64,000 nucleotides of DNA from Callipepla californica brunnescens (taxonomy: Eukaryota; Chordata; Aves; Galliformes; Odontophoridae). The position numbers and the translations under genes are program-made. This document shows positions 12,853-24,831 of the stretch, one piece after another. The stretch is taken from positions 33,361,502 through 33,425,501 of the forward strand of contig JALIRH010000004.1 of assembly GCA_023055505.1 (NCBI GenBank), in the 5' to 3' direction. Within the stretch, counting starts at the first letter, position 1, and each line of letters begins with the position of its first letter. The notes under the pieces were generated by a model. That model saw only the letters and a list, made by a program, of their open reading frames with translations. It did not search any database and was not told the DNA's origin.

Positions 12853-15177
12853 GGGGCATTAATGGAATGTATACTCTAAACACAGGATTTAACTATTCAT
12901 CAAGAATGGGGGTATAATTTGGTCTAAAATATTGAAAAAAGCCCTATGATAGGTAGAACCATTATCTTCCTCCAGAAGGTGATTTATTTGTTATTTCTGG
13001 GCTGTGACTCAACCCGTTCTTTCTGAAGGGATAAATCATGCCTAGCAGAATAAATGTCACATGTAGATGTATTGGTGACTCCAGAAAAAGTTGCCCTTTA
13101 ACAGCTTCCTGGTAACATTTCCCTTACAGCGCTTGGGTAAATGCAGTGAAAAAATAAAGGGAGCATCTATCCCCTTCTTCTGCCCCTCTTTATCACAGCT
13201 TGTCATTGCCACCTCGGGGCCACTGTATCTTAGAGGGTATGACTCAGACCACTGGCAGAGCAGATAATGCCAAGCCAAGAGGGGCTCGGGCAGCGTATAA
13301 ATCTCAGGTCTTGGGACAGGGGCTGACTGGGACCTCAGTGCATAATCACAGAGGCCGTGCTCTGTGGGGGAGTATGTTGAGACAACTTCTCTGGAGTTCA
13401 GGGGACTTACGTTAATTCATGCTGAAGAAGGATCTTCTTGATAGATGAATGGAGTAGGGAGCAGGAAGGTGGGAAGGTCACAGTGTGGAAAGCCACAAGT
13501 ACCAATAGGCTGGTCAGCACTTAGAGCCAGTAATGAAATTATCTGTCTCTTACTGTTTACCACTCTTATCACTATAATAGTGCTTGATTTTTCTTACGGC
13601 AGCAGACATACAAAAGGATCTGGCTGGATCAGGGAACAAAAAATGAAATCTTTTCCTTTTGTCATGCAGGCCATCGCTGTGACTGACTAGCAATTATTGT
13701 GTTTTTCCATTGACAGTTCTTCAGTGACCTGTGGCAAAATGATGTGGTCAATTTTACTCCTGCTGTGAATAAGAAAAGATAGGTGTCTTCCTTATAAGGC
13801 CTTGCTTCCTTCCCTCTAGTAACTTTAGAGCGACACAGACACTGCACAGTTGTTCCCTTTTCCATTTTAGGTCTCTTGGAGAAGGCGAGGGTTTGCCTAT
13901 GAAACAGAGACATTTTCCAGCTTGAGGGAGCCACAACAAATATCTCTTCTGAAATCTGCAGAAATGAGCAGTTGTATGTTAAGAGGGCGGATCTGTAGAT
14001 GAATTATGTTAATATATGAACTGGTGCTACAGGAATGGGATGGATGTTGCTGTAGGACTCCAAAGTTGATCTGTACACAGGCAGTTAAATGTCTTTCTGG
14101 GTGCGGACAAAAGATGGGTTGTAACGCTTTAGAGTGATGTAAGTATGTTGAGGCCAAATACAGTGAAGAAAATAGTGTGGTAAAATGCTTAATGAAATTG
14201 ATTGTCACTGGGATTTTGTAGGGAGAAGGGAGAAAAGAGAATTAGGAGTGGTGAAAAAATGCTGCTAAATTACTGTCTAGGGAAAAGAGAACTGTTTGGA
14301 AGAAAAAGGCTTCTCATGAGTTCACGTGCTGCCACACAGCTTTTCAGGTATCTAATGAGTTGTAAGAGAATAGAAGTACTTACAGAAGTTTATTGTCTTA
14401 CTGTACCTTAGGGTCCAAACAGTATTAATCACATTTTCTAGCAGCAAATGGAGGTTACTGCCAGAGTTTCAGGCTTAGCAACTGGGAAGATAACTGGAAT
14501 GCACAGATATTATATGGTCATATGTCCCAAAGTACCCCTGCCCTGCAAGGCAGACCCCACAAGAACTGGAAGAGTAGATATATGGCTACTCTTTCCTTGG
14601 ATCTTAACTTTCAGATTTGTGCAGCTTTTCAGGATGAGTAAGTTCTAGAATTGACTGGTGGATCTTTTGTTTTCATGATTCCTCAAAGTTTTGATACAAG
14701 GGACTGGCAGCAGAAGTTGGTGAAAGGAGAGTGACTGATTTTTCTCAAGAAGCTCAAAAAATACCCCTTGAGTTCAAGATGTCTCTTATTTCAAACTCTT
14801 GATACCACAGCTGAAAAAGTGAGTTCTGTAACTTTGTTTCCTCTCCTCAGAGCTCAAACTTTCTTCTGCTCTTCTGTGGTTGTGGGCATTTTCTTGGCTA
14901 GTTCCTGTGTTTTAAGCATTTTGATTTTCTGTTTCCCTTCACCACTGTTCAACTGTCTTGTTTTATTACACCAAACTTTTCTTCAAAGTATAAGTGGTGT
15001 GAAAGAGAGAATAAAATTGTATTGCATTGATAAAATCTTCTTATATACCATCTTCTCTACATGTTCTTTTTGGTAAGAATCTAGGAGAAATCAGAGTTGT
15101 TTAATAAAGTAAGCTAGATACAAAACTATGTTTGTAAAGAGAACTGTGAATCATAAGAGTTAAAGATCTATGAAAGC

Positions 15178-15252
15178 ATCTCATCCATCTCCCTGACAGT
15201 GCACTACTGCTTTGTACAGCAAAAAGTGAAAATAGCACTGTCCTTATAACAC
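15178..15252 (-). mobile_element. Possible very old CR1/L3-like tail
   Basis: The plus strand reads 'catctcatccatctccctgacagtgcactactg', which resembles the reverse complement of a worn CR1/L3 tail ('...catctagtccaaccccctg...cagtgca...'). The match is short and weak and could be chance. A profile search would settle it. Confidence 0.28.
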
Positions 15253-15292
15253 CCTTTCTGCTGGTACAGTTATCACATGAAGAAGAAATGTT

Positions 15293-15323
15293 TGTATGTG
15301 TGTGTGCACATGCGTGTGTGTGT
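15293..15323. repeat. Alternating purine/pyrimidine (TG)n-type tract
   Basis: Thirty-one bases of unbroken pyrimidine/purine alternation, mostly TG with embedded GCACA and GCG steps. The sequence type favours left-handed Z-DNA under supercoiling, and it is also a potential microsatellite. Confidence 0.88.
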
Positions 15324-16349
15324 TGGCAGCTAGCTCATTTGGTGCTTAAGTATTCATTGGCAATTGCCATCATTGTTCCTCATTTTATTAGCTTTTTCCA
15401 AGTAGTTCCACTTCTACTAAGGGCAGCAGGGTTTATGGCAGCAGTATTTCTCAGTGTCAGAGATAAAATATCAGGCTAATAACAGAGTCTCTGGTAATGT
15501 AAATCGCAAAAGGGAAGCATTCTCGTTTGGAGGAAGTCCTGCCTGGTAGTGTTAAGTCTCCTGTTTGAGAAGCAGTCTGTGGAATTCGGTATGCTTCACG
15601 CTCTCTAGGAAGATCAATGATTTCTCTTAAGTGATGGGAGGTGGGGAGAGATTCTGTTTCACTTACCTCCTTCCCTGGTAGTTGATAACTCAGACTCTCT
15701 TGTACTGAGGGGCTCGTCCTAAAAGGAGATAAGCTCCCAGGACTGCTTGTGTCAGAAAGAGTTTGAGGTGTTTGGTCTCCCACTAAATACAATCTCCGCA
15801 AAAAATTCTTTCTAGACAGGCTTTCCTCTGTGGAAGGATGGTAAGGAAAGGAAATAAGGACAAAATTGTTCTCCCTTGCCTACACCCTTTCCCCTTTTAT
15901 GATCTCTAAAACAGGTTGTTTTTTTCTCCCTTTGGGCTCACGCTGAGCCACGTCTCCTGTGGTTAAAGTAGGAAGAGGAGGTGGTGGTAATACATCTGTT
16001 TTTTGAGTAAAAAGGCATTGGCTCTACCTTGAAGTTATGCATTCCATCCCCCCCTTCCAGTATAACTTAGAGCTAGGCAGTAGAACAGAACCTTTCAAGA
16101 AACAGAGGTCTATGTTTCTGCTAGGACACCTGAGTATCATATCCCACGTTTGTCTTGTGTTCTCCAAGGTGTTATAATTTGATTTTTTTGAATATCTCCT
16201 TTGGATAACGTACATCCATAGATATTGCCTACAGTATCCAGCATGTACTTTGCGTGTATGCATATTCCAGGGCAATTGTAGGAACCGCTGTCAGTTGTTC
16301 CAGGATCAGATCATGTGAAACCTGAAATTTAAGGTCTTGGGGAAGACCT

Positions 16350-16418
16350 TAACTCACTGGGGTTGGACTCCATCTCCTGAGGTCCCGTCCAACCCCTGCA
16401 ATTCTGTGATTCTATAAA
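16350..16418 (+). mobile_element. CR1 3'-terminal fragment
   Basis: A short CR1 tail with 'ggggttggactccatctcc', then 'gtccaacccctgcaattctg' and the terminal TGATTCTAT. Only the last 60-70 bases of the element are present. It sits directly upstream of, and in the same orientation as, a second CR1 fragment. Confidence 0.88.
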
Positions 16419-16697
16419 CACTTTCTGCAACTACCTGAAAGGAGATCGTGGTGAGGTGGGTCGGCCTCTTATCCCAGGTAACTAGCGATAGAACAAGAGG
16501 AAATGACCTCTAGAAAGGGTGATGAGACATTGGAACAAGTTGCCCAGAAAAGCAGAAGAGTCATTGTCCCTGAAGGTGTTTAAGGAAAGGGTATATGTAG
16601 TGCTCAGGAACATGGTTTAGTGGGGAATATTGGTAGCAGGTAAAAGGTTGGGCTAGATGATCTTAGTTGTTTTTTCCAACCTTAATGATTCTGTGAT
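16419..16697 (+). mobile_element. CR1 3' fragment, second copy in tandem
   Basis: The copy starts inside the terminal part of ORF2 ('gcaactacctgaaaggaga') and continues through 'gaacaagaggaaatgacctc' and 'acatggtttagtgg'. It ends in the tail at 'gggctagatgatcttag' and ATGATTCTGTGAT. A block between 'gacctc' (16510) and 'gggtgatgagacattgg' is missing relative to the family pattern, which indicates an internal deletion. It is inactive. Confidence 0.92.
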
Positions 16698-18639
16698 AAA
16701 TTTAAGAAGGTACAACTCCGTGCAAAAGGCAGGCTGAAGTGGAGCCTGCCTAATCTTGGCAGGAGCGCAGACCCTGTGTTTTTAGAACATTAAGACAATG
16801 ATGAAATTAGGCCACAGATTCTACTAATTTAGCCCTGATAAGCTTCCCCACTTCTAGTAACAATTAAATGCTTATCTCTTCTCTTCACATGCATTAAATT
16901 AATCAGCCAGGAGCTAAAAATAATACAGTGCTTAGGCTGAGACCCACCACGTTTTCCTTATAGCTTAGATGTCTGCTGGTTCAGTACATCTTCAGAGGGT
17001 TGAGACACTCTGTGGAAAAAAAGCCAATATAGTATTTCGTACAAGAGACATGATGTTATAGTACTCGGTTGTGCTGGTGAGAGGTCACTGGTAGAGGGGA
17101 GATGTGGCATAATATTTGGCTAGGGAAGTTATGGCAGTGTATGTGTTGGCAATGCTTGTATGTTAAGCTAAGAGACAATCCCCAAACTAAAAACTGTAAA
17201 GTGACACAACAAATAAAGGTTGGAAGAGGAGAAAGATATGTCATTAGGATATTTGGAGAAAAGAGTAGGTAAAACTTGTCTGTTTTAGAGTGTACCCCAG
17301 CTGCTGAGTTAAGGTTTTGTTTCTTTTCCCCCCAGAACTGGCTCACATTCAGACAGCTCTGAGCATGGACAGAAACAGATTACATTTCCCTGCTGCTGAC
17401 CGGGTAGATTTGCCCATAGTTCTCAGCTGCCTTGTTCCTGGTGAGGCCACAGTTTGTGAGTTAGCTGATGTATCTTCTGGGTATACATCTTAGATTCAGA
17501 TTTTTTGAGCTAGTGTAGTGTCAGATCTGTCATCTTAACCACCTCCTTGTTGTTCTTGTTTATTTGTTTGTTTTTTAAACTTTGGTATTCTCTGAGGATT
17601 AATTTGCATCCAGAGGAAAAAAAACAACAATGTAAAGCTGTGAAGATCTATACATAGAAAAGGACGTATGAGTAAATTACTCCCTTGGTGAAGCATGTTG
17701 GTGCTTCAAACACCAGGGTGTTCTGAAGCACTTTGTAGGTTTAAATGATATTTTTTATCATTCTTTGTCATCCTTTTCCCAAAGAAGAACAAGTACTAGA
17801 AACTCAGGAGGTGAAGTATTGCATTTGAGATGCATTAAAATACTGCTGTGATGTCCAAGGGTGGAGTAATTCTGAAAGATGCAGTTCAGATCATGAACTC
17901 TCTGCAGAAATAAGTGTGGAGCTCAAGGGGAGAGCAGAAAGAAACTATAAAGGCTCACCACTTTATTTACTACAAAGAAGCAGAGCCTTGTCTTTATGCA
18001 GCATGCTGATTTCTGCCCCATTTCTGAGTCACACTGAAGTTTTTCTCACCTCTTTTCTTAGTGTCATTATAGTCTTTCTCATTTGAATTTGGTCTGGAAA
18101 GTCTTAAGAGCACACATTTGTAATTAAAATCTCAGAAAACGTCTACCCTAACTTTGGGCATTCTGTGCAATGAGCTATGTTGGGTTTCAAATCCAACTTA
18201 AGAGAAATCCCAAATGATAGATGTGGGAGCCAGGTGTGGTTGGAGGACATCAGTTAGTGTTTAGCACAAAACCCCACGTGCTAATGCTATCTTGGCTCCA
18301 TCATCAGGTGAGAGCAAGGACTTTACTGATAGTTTGGGGTGATTGATTGCCTCAGATTGTACGTGCAGTACAAGTAGTAATGTGATACAGGGTGCACATT
18401 ACCAGCAATTACAGTATGAATAAGTTATCAATGGAAACAGGTAGAAGACTGCAAAGCAGCTTTATTAACCCCCTGAAGTTATGTTGAAAGAGTTGATGTA
18501 TTGCTGTGAATTACAATCACAGTGACAAATGCCAGTGCCCAAAGGTTTTCTGATCACAGTGTTTCTAGCAGGCAGTGTTCTACTCTAATAATTTGGAACA
18601 ACAATTTGTATATATTCAAAAATAAAGGAGTGAGAAAAG
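16698..18639. other. Unique non-coding DNA
   Basis: No gene or repeat recognised. About 16780-16940 is a candidate regulatory block with two GATA-type sites (see findings). A poor T-rich run lies near 17560. Confidence 0.65.
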
Positions 18640-18849
18640 TAGAATGTCACAGAGAGAGTGGTGAGGTGCGGGAACAGGCTTCCCAGACAGGTTGTGGATG
18701 CCCCATCCCTGGAGGTGCTGGATAGAGCCCTGGGTAGCCTGTCCTAGTGCCAGATCTGGAGTTTGCTGGCCCTGCCAGTAGCACGGGTGTTGAAACTTGA
18801 TGATTCTTTGGGTCCATTCCAATTCAAGCCATTCTGTGATTCTATGAAT
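18640..18849 (+). mobile_element. CR1 3' fragment
   Basis: The tail section begins at 'cacagagagagtggtgaggtg' and passes through 'ggttgtggatgccccatcc' and 'ctggaggtgctgg'. It continues through 'gagccctgggtagcctg' and ends at 'cttgatgattctttgggtcc' plus ATTCTGTGATTCTATGAA. This is a subfamily with the 'gatgccccatccctgga' block. The open frames crossing it on both strands are incidental. Confidence 0.95.
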
Positions 18850-21800
18850 ATAAAACCTTCAGAATCTTCTCCCCACAAACCTCATTATAAATCCTTGTGC
18901 AAGTTTTCTTACTGTGGTGTTTGGCTTCACTGTTTCATGACAAAAAAAGTTCCTGGTGTTATCCTGTCTTGCATTTCTATCTCTTATCTTCTCCTCCAAG
19001 TATGCTAGGAAGTTCATAAAAGGGGTAAAACAAAGATGATCTAAGTATTCTGCAGAATATACTTTTGACAGATTAATGAAAATCAATTTATCTTGTGATG
19101 GGGGAATGAACATGAATATTCAATTAGCAATATAGATTCAAATGCCTAATTTTGCTTTTCTGTTAGCCACCTGGAGAAACACCTGATGTATTTCAGTGAT
19201 CAAAACATTTCACTGAAGTGTTGACATTTTTCAAAATTGTGAATAATAAAATAAAGCAAAAAAGTCACTGTTATGGCAAGATCTGCCTTAGGGTAGAGAA
19301 AAAAAGCCATCCCGATGATTTTGTTAGCCTCTTTCCTTCCCCAGGTTTACTCAGAACTAATGCCCAGCATTGCTGCTACAGATTAGTACATTAGTACTAA
19401 ATAGTTCAGATTAGGATTTTTTTTTCCCACTTATAATCATTAACAATCTACTGGTATTTCTTCTAGAAGCCTCAGAGTTTTCACCTCCAGTCTTAATTAA
19501 TTTCTATCTCAGGTGATTCAATTGCTGTTCTGCTTTTCCCCTACTGTTTCAATTGATTACAATTTCATCTTTACACCTGTCTTAAATATTCTGCTGTGTG
19601 CTTTTAAGCAGCCTCTGTTCTGTAATAGAAGTGGCTGCATATTAGTAATAGGAACAGTGATTAAATAGTTTGTAAATAAAATGCTTAGAGATCCCTAGTA
19701 TTGAAGTTGTTAGGTAAACACAGTGCTGTGCAATTATTGTTTGGTATCAACATCCTTATTATCTATGTTATACTTGCCTCTTGTCTGTTTGCCTGGGTTT
19801 CCTGACTCTACGGTTCTCTCTTTGGAATCCCAAACTGTTGTATATACTAAGAGCATGGATAAGAACAACACTGGAGATGTACAATCTGCTTTTCTTGTAA
19901 TGAGAAAACAGAGCATTGTCTTGAAGAGTTCTCATCTCTGAGAAACTGCATACAGATAGATCTGTGAATATAAATCATGGGAGACATTAGGTGTAGAAAA
20001 CATCATTTTTTAGAAATAGGCATGGATTCAATGAGGAAGGCACTCAAATGCTGCCACCTGTGATGTAGAACCAGAGCTGCTTACTGGTCAGCTCTGCAGC
20101 CCTAGCTGTTCACACGGGAGATGCTGCTGCTGTGGGACCTTTGAGTTTGTTGCCCGAAGGTGCTGCAAGGAGGGAAGGCTGCTCTCCTGGTGGTATCAGT
20201 CCTTGAGGAGCCATCTCAGGTCCTGCAGCTCAACAGAGGGAGGCACAGCAACTAAGTTGGCTTTACTTGTGGTCAACAATAGAAAGGGCAAAGCAGAAAC
20301 TGATTCATTAATCGAGAACAAATTCATTCAGATTAAAAATAAAAAAGTTAGTGAATGTTTTTGGGACATGGAGATCCTATCAGAGACAATCTGCCTGGAA
20401 TGAAAATTTACCATATGGTGCCTTTGTAAGCTAATATTGATTCTCATTATTTTAAATTATTACAAACATTGCAGGTGTTTTGTAATAATCTCTATTGTCT
20501 AATTAGAACACTCTCAAAAGTAGATCATTCTGCCTGCTAACGAATATTGATTTGAACAGCTGAGTTTGCCTTATATGAGTGAGGGGAATGTGCTAGCTGA
20601 CACTTCACATTCTTTTCTGCTCACTGATTAATCCAGGAAGAACAAGCCAGAGGTGGGTGAGTACATGTCCTGATTCACCTGAGGTCTTGGTGGCCCTAGC
20701 AGGAGGATGGCTGGCATCAGTTTTCTGGTTAAGGAAAGCATTGATGTACTTTTGTAGTTTTACTTTTTATTCCTTTCTGACAAGGAATGGAAAAATTAAA
20801 AAGGAAAAAAAAAAGGATGGAAATCATTGCAGAGAAGGTGAGCCATCACAAAAGCATTTATGTAGGAATGGGATACTTGAGTTTGACATTTCTGTTGCTC
20901 CTTACACATTGTTGTTATTTCTGTCATTGCTGACGCAGAATCATTTCTTAGAAAGTACCAGGTAGACCTCATGAGCAAACAGCCCTGATGAGATTAATGG
21001 AAGAGCTGATGGAGAGTATTTTTCTTCTTTTTTGTACTTGGTAATACTTCTGAAAATATAGGTATAAATAATGAACATGGACTAAAAGAAAACCTAATGA
21101 AGAAACTGAACTTTATGCTTTTGTTTTGTGAAATTGAAGTGGATAAATATGAGAGAGATGCTTGAGTAAATTTAAGAGACTCTTTGATCTGTATTTCTTA
21201 TGTCAGTCTTTGTTACTGTGAGCAGCTTACTGAATAAGATCATGCCTGAATCACCACCATGGAGAGAATACATATACCAAGAACCTGAGTCTTTTTGGCC
21301 TCTCCATTCCATAAGGGGTTAGAAATGCAGCTTTCTTGCATTTTAATAAGGTTTCTGGTAAAGGTGGATGTAGATTAATTTTACTGTTTGTGGCCTTCTG
21401 AAGCTACAGCGTGAAAGTTCAAAGTTTAAGTGTCAGAAATGAGTAGACATCTAGAAGATAAGACAGTAGGAAGGTCATTGGTTATGATTTTTCCCTACTG
21501 GCTCGTGTATCCCGCTGATTATTACAGTATCAGAAACCAGTGTAGGCTTAGTTGCTTTTGGAGATCTTGGGATGAAATTGGCAAATTACCTTTCCAGCCA
21601 AACTCTTTTTTTCCTGGGGTACGTGTCATTGGCACGTGTAACAGAATGGATACTGCGGGAGGCTGCAGGAAATGTTATGGTGCCATTCATTCCCAGGCAT
21701 TTGTTTCACTCCTAACCAGTTCAATAGGAAAAGAAGTTCTATCTAATGGACTTGTGGTAGCATCCTTTAGGTTAGTGATCAATTTAAAGGATTTCAGCTC

Positions 21801-24279
21801 TCATTTTGACCTTCAAATTGATAACATTTTTCAGACTACTTGACAAATCCAGGAGGAGGGCACCAATCAGCCTGAGAAAATCCCAACTTTTTTCTGTTTT
21901 TCTGAAAGCAAAGCACTTCTGCGCTAATTTTAAAGAGTCTAGGAAGAATGGAGTATGTTTGAAATGTGTTGTGTTGTTACTATACTAAATATTCTGCTCT
22001 GGCTAAATTTATGCTTATTTTTGAAATATAAGTTTATAGTTACATCAGCTCATCAGCAAAAATAATAAATTCATTCATGTAATGAAAATTATTTAATATA
22101 ATTTATGGAGCTGTGCAGAACTTAATAGGTATGTTCTCTGTTAAGTTCTGTGTTTTGTGTCTTTTGCCCTTTATTGAAGCAAAGTTAATAAATACTGCTG
22201 TGTAAAGAAAACCCACCCACGAAAGCAAACAGACAGACTCCACCAACTGCCCTAATCAGAACTTCATCTTGAAATGTGGTTCAGAGTTGTCCTGAGGGTG
22301 GAAGAGAATGTGAATTCTTTTCTGTTATCACTGACTCTCTGCACGTTGAGATCCTAGCCAAAAAAGCTTTTCATTTGGTGTGTTTGACTTACTATATAGC
22401 AGGTTCCTCTGTTTTAATCAGGATTGCTCTCAGGAAGTTCCTAGCCTGATTTCAGCTATGTAAGCTGAAAAAATGATGTCTCCTCTTTTCTTTTGTTGCC
22501 TAAAAAATGTTCATCTAGTTTCAGAAGAGGGAAATTGGTGAAGCTGATGCTTGGATACTCCCTGCATTGTTTTAATGACTGTTACAATTTTCCTATTAAT
22601 TAAAAAGTAACTTGACAGCTCCAGATCTGAGTCTGTCCCTGAGTTCTAAGTGATGACTGCTTCAGAACTTTTGCAGTAGGGCACAACATGTGATACTGCA
22701 TAGGTGAAGAATCCAGGAGCTGTTTTCTGCCACAGACTAGAAGTGAGAACATGGCTAATAGCCTCTGGGCTGCTGGTGGTTTTACTGGGAGTGAGAATGA
22801 TGCTGGGCTTTTCTTGGTTTGAGAGTATCCCAGGAATGGGCCTGGGAGGCCAGCCTGTCCTGGCAGCATGACTGAGGGCAAGCTTGCTTCCACACATCTG
22901 TGATTCCATTTCAGTGATGCTTTGATAGCCACAGATTTTTATTAAATTCTCAGCTCAAAGAGAAGAAATTAGTATCATGGGACCTGTTTTCTTTATGGAA
23001 AAGACTTGGCTGGATGGAGCAGACGATAAAGATGTTAATGTATTTTCCCCATGCATAACCCACATATTTCTGCTCCCTAGATGGAGTCTTTATTTTTGAG
23101 GTGAATGGTTGAGGAACGCTTAACTTCTTAGGGGAATGGGAAAATGCAAAGTATTCTGGTAGGAAAGATGTTCCATTTTTAACATCTAATGATAACTTTT
23201 TAAGATGTGACTCTGGCTGGGTGAGTGAAATAGCATTGCTTTCACAGATTTCACAGGGGGAAATCTTCACGGATTTTCAAGTTGTTAAGCCTATTGACAC
23301 AGCACTCAGTAATGACTCTGTCAAGGCTTGTTCTTACTCTTGTCATTGTAGTTTACACATCAATATTTTGACCTTGAAATTCAATCTTTTTATTATTACG
23401 AGAATTAAGCAATATTAAAAGGTTTTGATGAACTGAACTGGGGACAGATTGGCACCGGTGTCTAGCCCAGGTCAGCAGCATGGCTTCTGCCCTGGATCAC
23501 TGACATGCTTTCCCTCCTGCAAGAAGTAGAAGCTCCAGCCCTAGAACTGAGAGTGCGGGCTGGTGTCCAAACTCTACAAATGTTACGTATGCCTTTTCAT
23601 TTTTTGGAAAAAAAAAAAAAAAAAAAGTAAAATATCAGCCTGTAAGCTCATGCTGTAGTTTCCTCTCATATTCCTTAGGTACTTCCTGTATATGCTGTGA
23701 TTGCTGAAAAAGTTGCAGCTGATAGTGTGTACTGAAGTAACTACAGGTGCTGAAGTCTAGTACAGTCAACAGGAATGTGGGAAATTTCTTGTGAGACAGC
23801 AAAGGGGTGTTTATTACAAAGATTTCTGTGCCCTGCAATAAAAACTGTAGCAAATATTTTGAGTCAGGGTTGAGGATCAAGAATAGAGGTATTAAGACTG
23901 CAGGGTGATCCAGTTTATATTAGTTTGTCTCAGTATGCTGAAAAAATCCTAAAATAGCTTGCTGGTGTGCTGCTTAGACTGACTCCATCTGCTAATCTGC
24001 CAGACCAACTGGTAACCCATGATGTGCAGAGTAGGTACACATCACCAAAAGGAGTTAACTGTGAAAAGTGATAGTGTTCATCTTGGCTGACTTGTAGTAT
24101 GAGAGGGCATACTAGAACAGTCTTATGGGGCTTTTGATAAGGGGTACAATGAAATTCAGAAAAAAAGTTCTCCCGGTCTAGGATAAGATTTGGATCTTGC
24201 AGTGGCCCACTGAGTTTGGACTTCTGTACTGGGGTTTTCTTTTGTTCTTTAGACTTAAATGTGGAATGACAGGTGTATC
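18850..24279. other. Unique non-coding DNA
   Basis: Long single-copy stretch without a supported gene. The longest open frame, about 137 codons at 21430-21843 on the plus strand, has no recognisable domain and no convincing splice context. Candidate regulatory blocks lie at about 19430-19640 and 20400-20560. An A/T-rich segment at about 22000-22200 contains AATAAA-type hexamers, but I see no transcript that would use them. Confidence 0.62.
23608..23626. repeat. Poly-A tract
   Basis: Uninterrupted A run of about 19 bases after 'ttttttgg'. No retroposed gene or SINE body was recognised on the 5' side (23430-23600), though that stretch is somewhat GC-rich. A processed-pseudogene origin was considered but not supported. 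Confidence 0.85.
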
Positions 24280-24726
24280 TGAATGACAGAGCTCTGAGTG
24301 CCTTAATAGCCCTGATCAGCTGCAGCTGTGGCCCAAACCTGTGGCCCAGGATTTCTATTTAAGCTCAGCCCTGAGCTTCAGTCCCTTTTTGAGTCATGTT
24401 GGAGATGGAGCAATGCTAAATAGCTTAGTTGTAGCCTTGCCTGACCGCGAAGCTCCTCAGTCCAAATCACAGGCTGAAGACTGACTGCCTGGCTTTGATT
24501 TTTGCCTAGCCTTGAAAATGACCAGCATTTTCTAGACCTCATCCTACCCTTGACTTATGAATTGATTTCCCAGTTTGTTCTTGGACATACCTCATTGCTG
24601 GGATGCTACCTTGTGATCTGGACTCTTAATTGGACTTTGCTACAATCTCCAGGTTTGTCATTTTTTGTTAGAAAATGTGGAATGGGCCCTGGCTAATAAA
24701 ACCCTAGTGCTTCTGATCACATTATT
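24280..24726 (+). repeat. LTR-like block (candidate solo LTR)
   Basis: The block looks like a compact retroviral-type long terminal repeat. It has a TATA-like TATTTAAG at 24356-24363, a small hairpin AGCTCA-GCCC-TGAGCT immediately after it at 24362-24377, and an AATAAA polyadenylation hexamer at 24695-24700. The sequence between is rich in 'cctgacc', 'ggactttg' and 'cttgacttatg' blocks, a texture common in old ERV LTRs. Possible ends are TG near 24279 and CA near 24721. No flanking gag, pol or env remnant was seen, so it would be a solo LTR. I cannot name a family, and the boundaries are approximate. Confidence 0.42.
24356..24363 (+). promoter_or_regulatory. TATA-like box of the LTR-like block
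   Basis: TATTTAAG lies about 330 bases upstream of an AATAAA signal, the spacing seen in LTRs between the U3 promoter and the R/U5 polyadenylation signal. No evidence of activity can be read from sequence alone. Confidence 0.4.
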
Positions 24727-24831
24727 CCTCATATTTCTCATTTCTGAGCAGAAAACAGAGCTGTTGGTGCTCTTATTGTTGAGATAGGATACACAGATTG
24801 GCTTGAATAACTGTTAAAACTGTCATCTTTA

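Larger units (their letters stand above)
9746..16344. other. Unique non-coding DNA with small structured motifs
   Basis: No gene supported. Most of it is unremarkable single-copy sequence. Exceptions with their own entries or findings are an enhancer-like block at about 9870-10170, a perfect palindrome at 11735-11753, AT and TTA microsatellites near 11.6 and 12.8 kb, and an alternating purine/pyrimidine tract at 15293-15323. Open frames of up to about 114 codons occur on both strands with no domain content. Confidence 0.65.

Noticed and set aside
21430..21843. 137-codon plus-strand open frame
   Set aside because: Amino-acid order shows no family motif, and the flanks have no promoter or splice structure that makes it a gene.
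22000..22200. 3' end of a transcript (several AATAAA-type hexamers)
   Set aside because: A/T-rich DNA gives such hexamers by chance, and no upstream exon was found.
23440..23626. Processed pseudogene ending in poly-A
   Set aside because: Sequence before the A run shows no coding remnant, polyadenylation signal at the right place, or flanking duplication.
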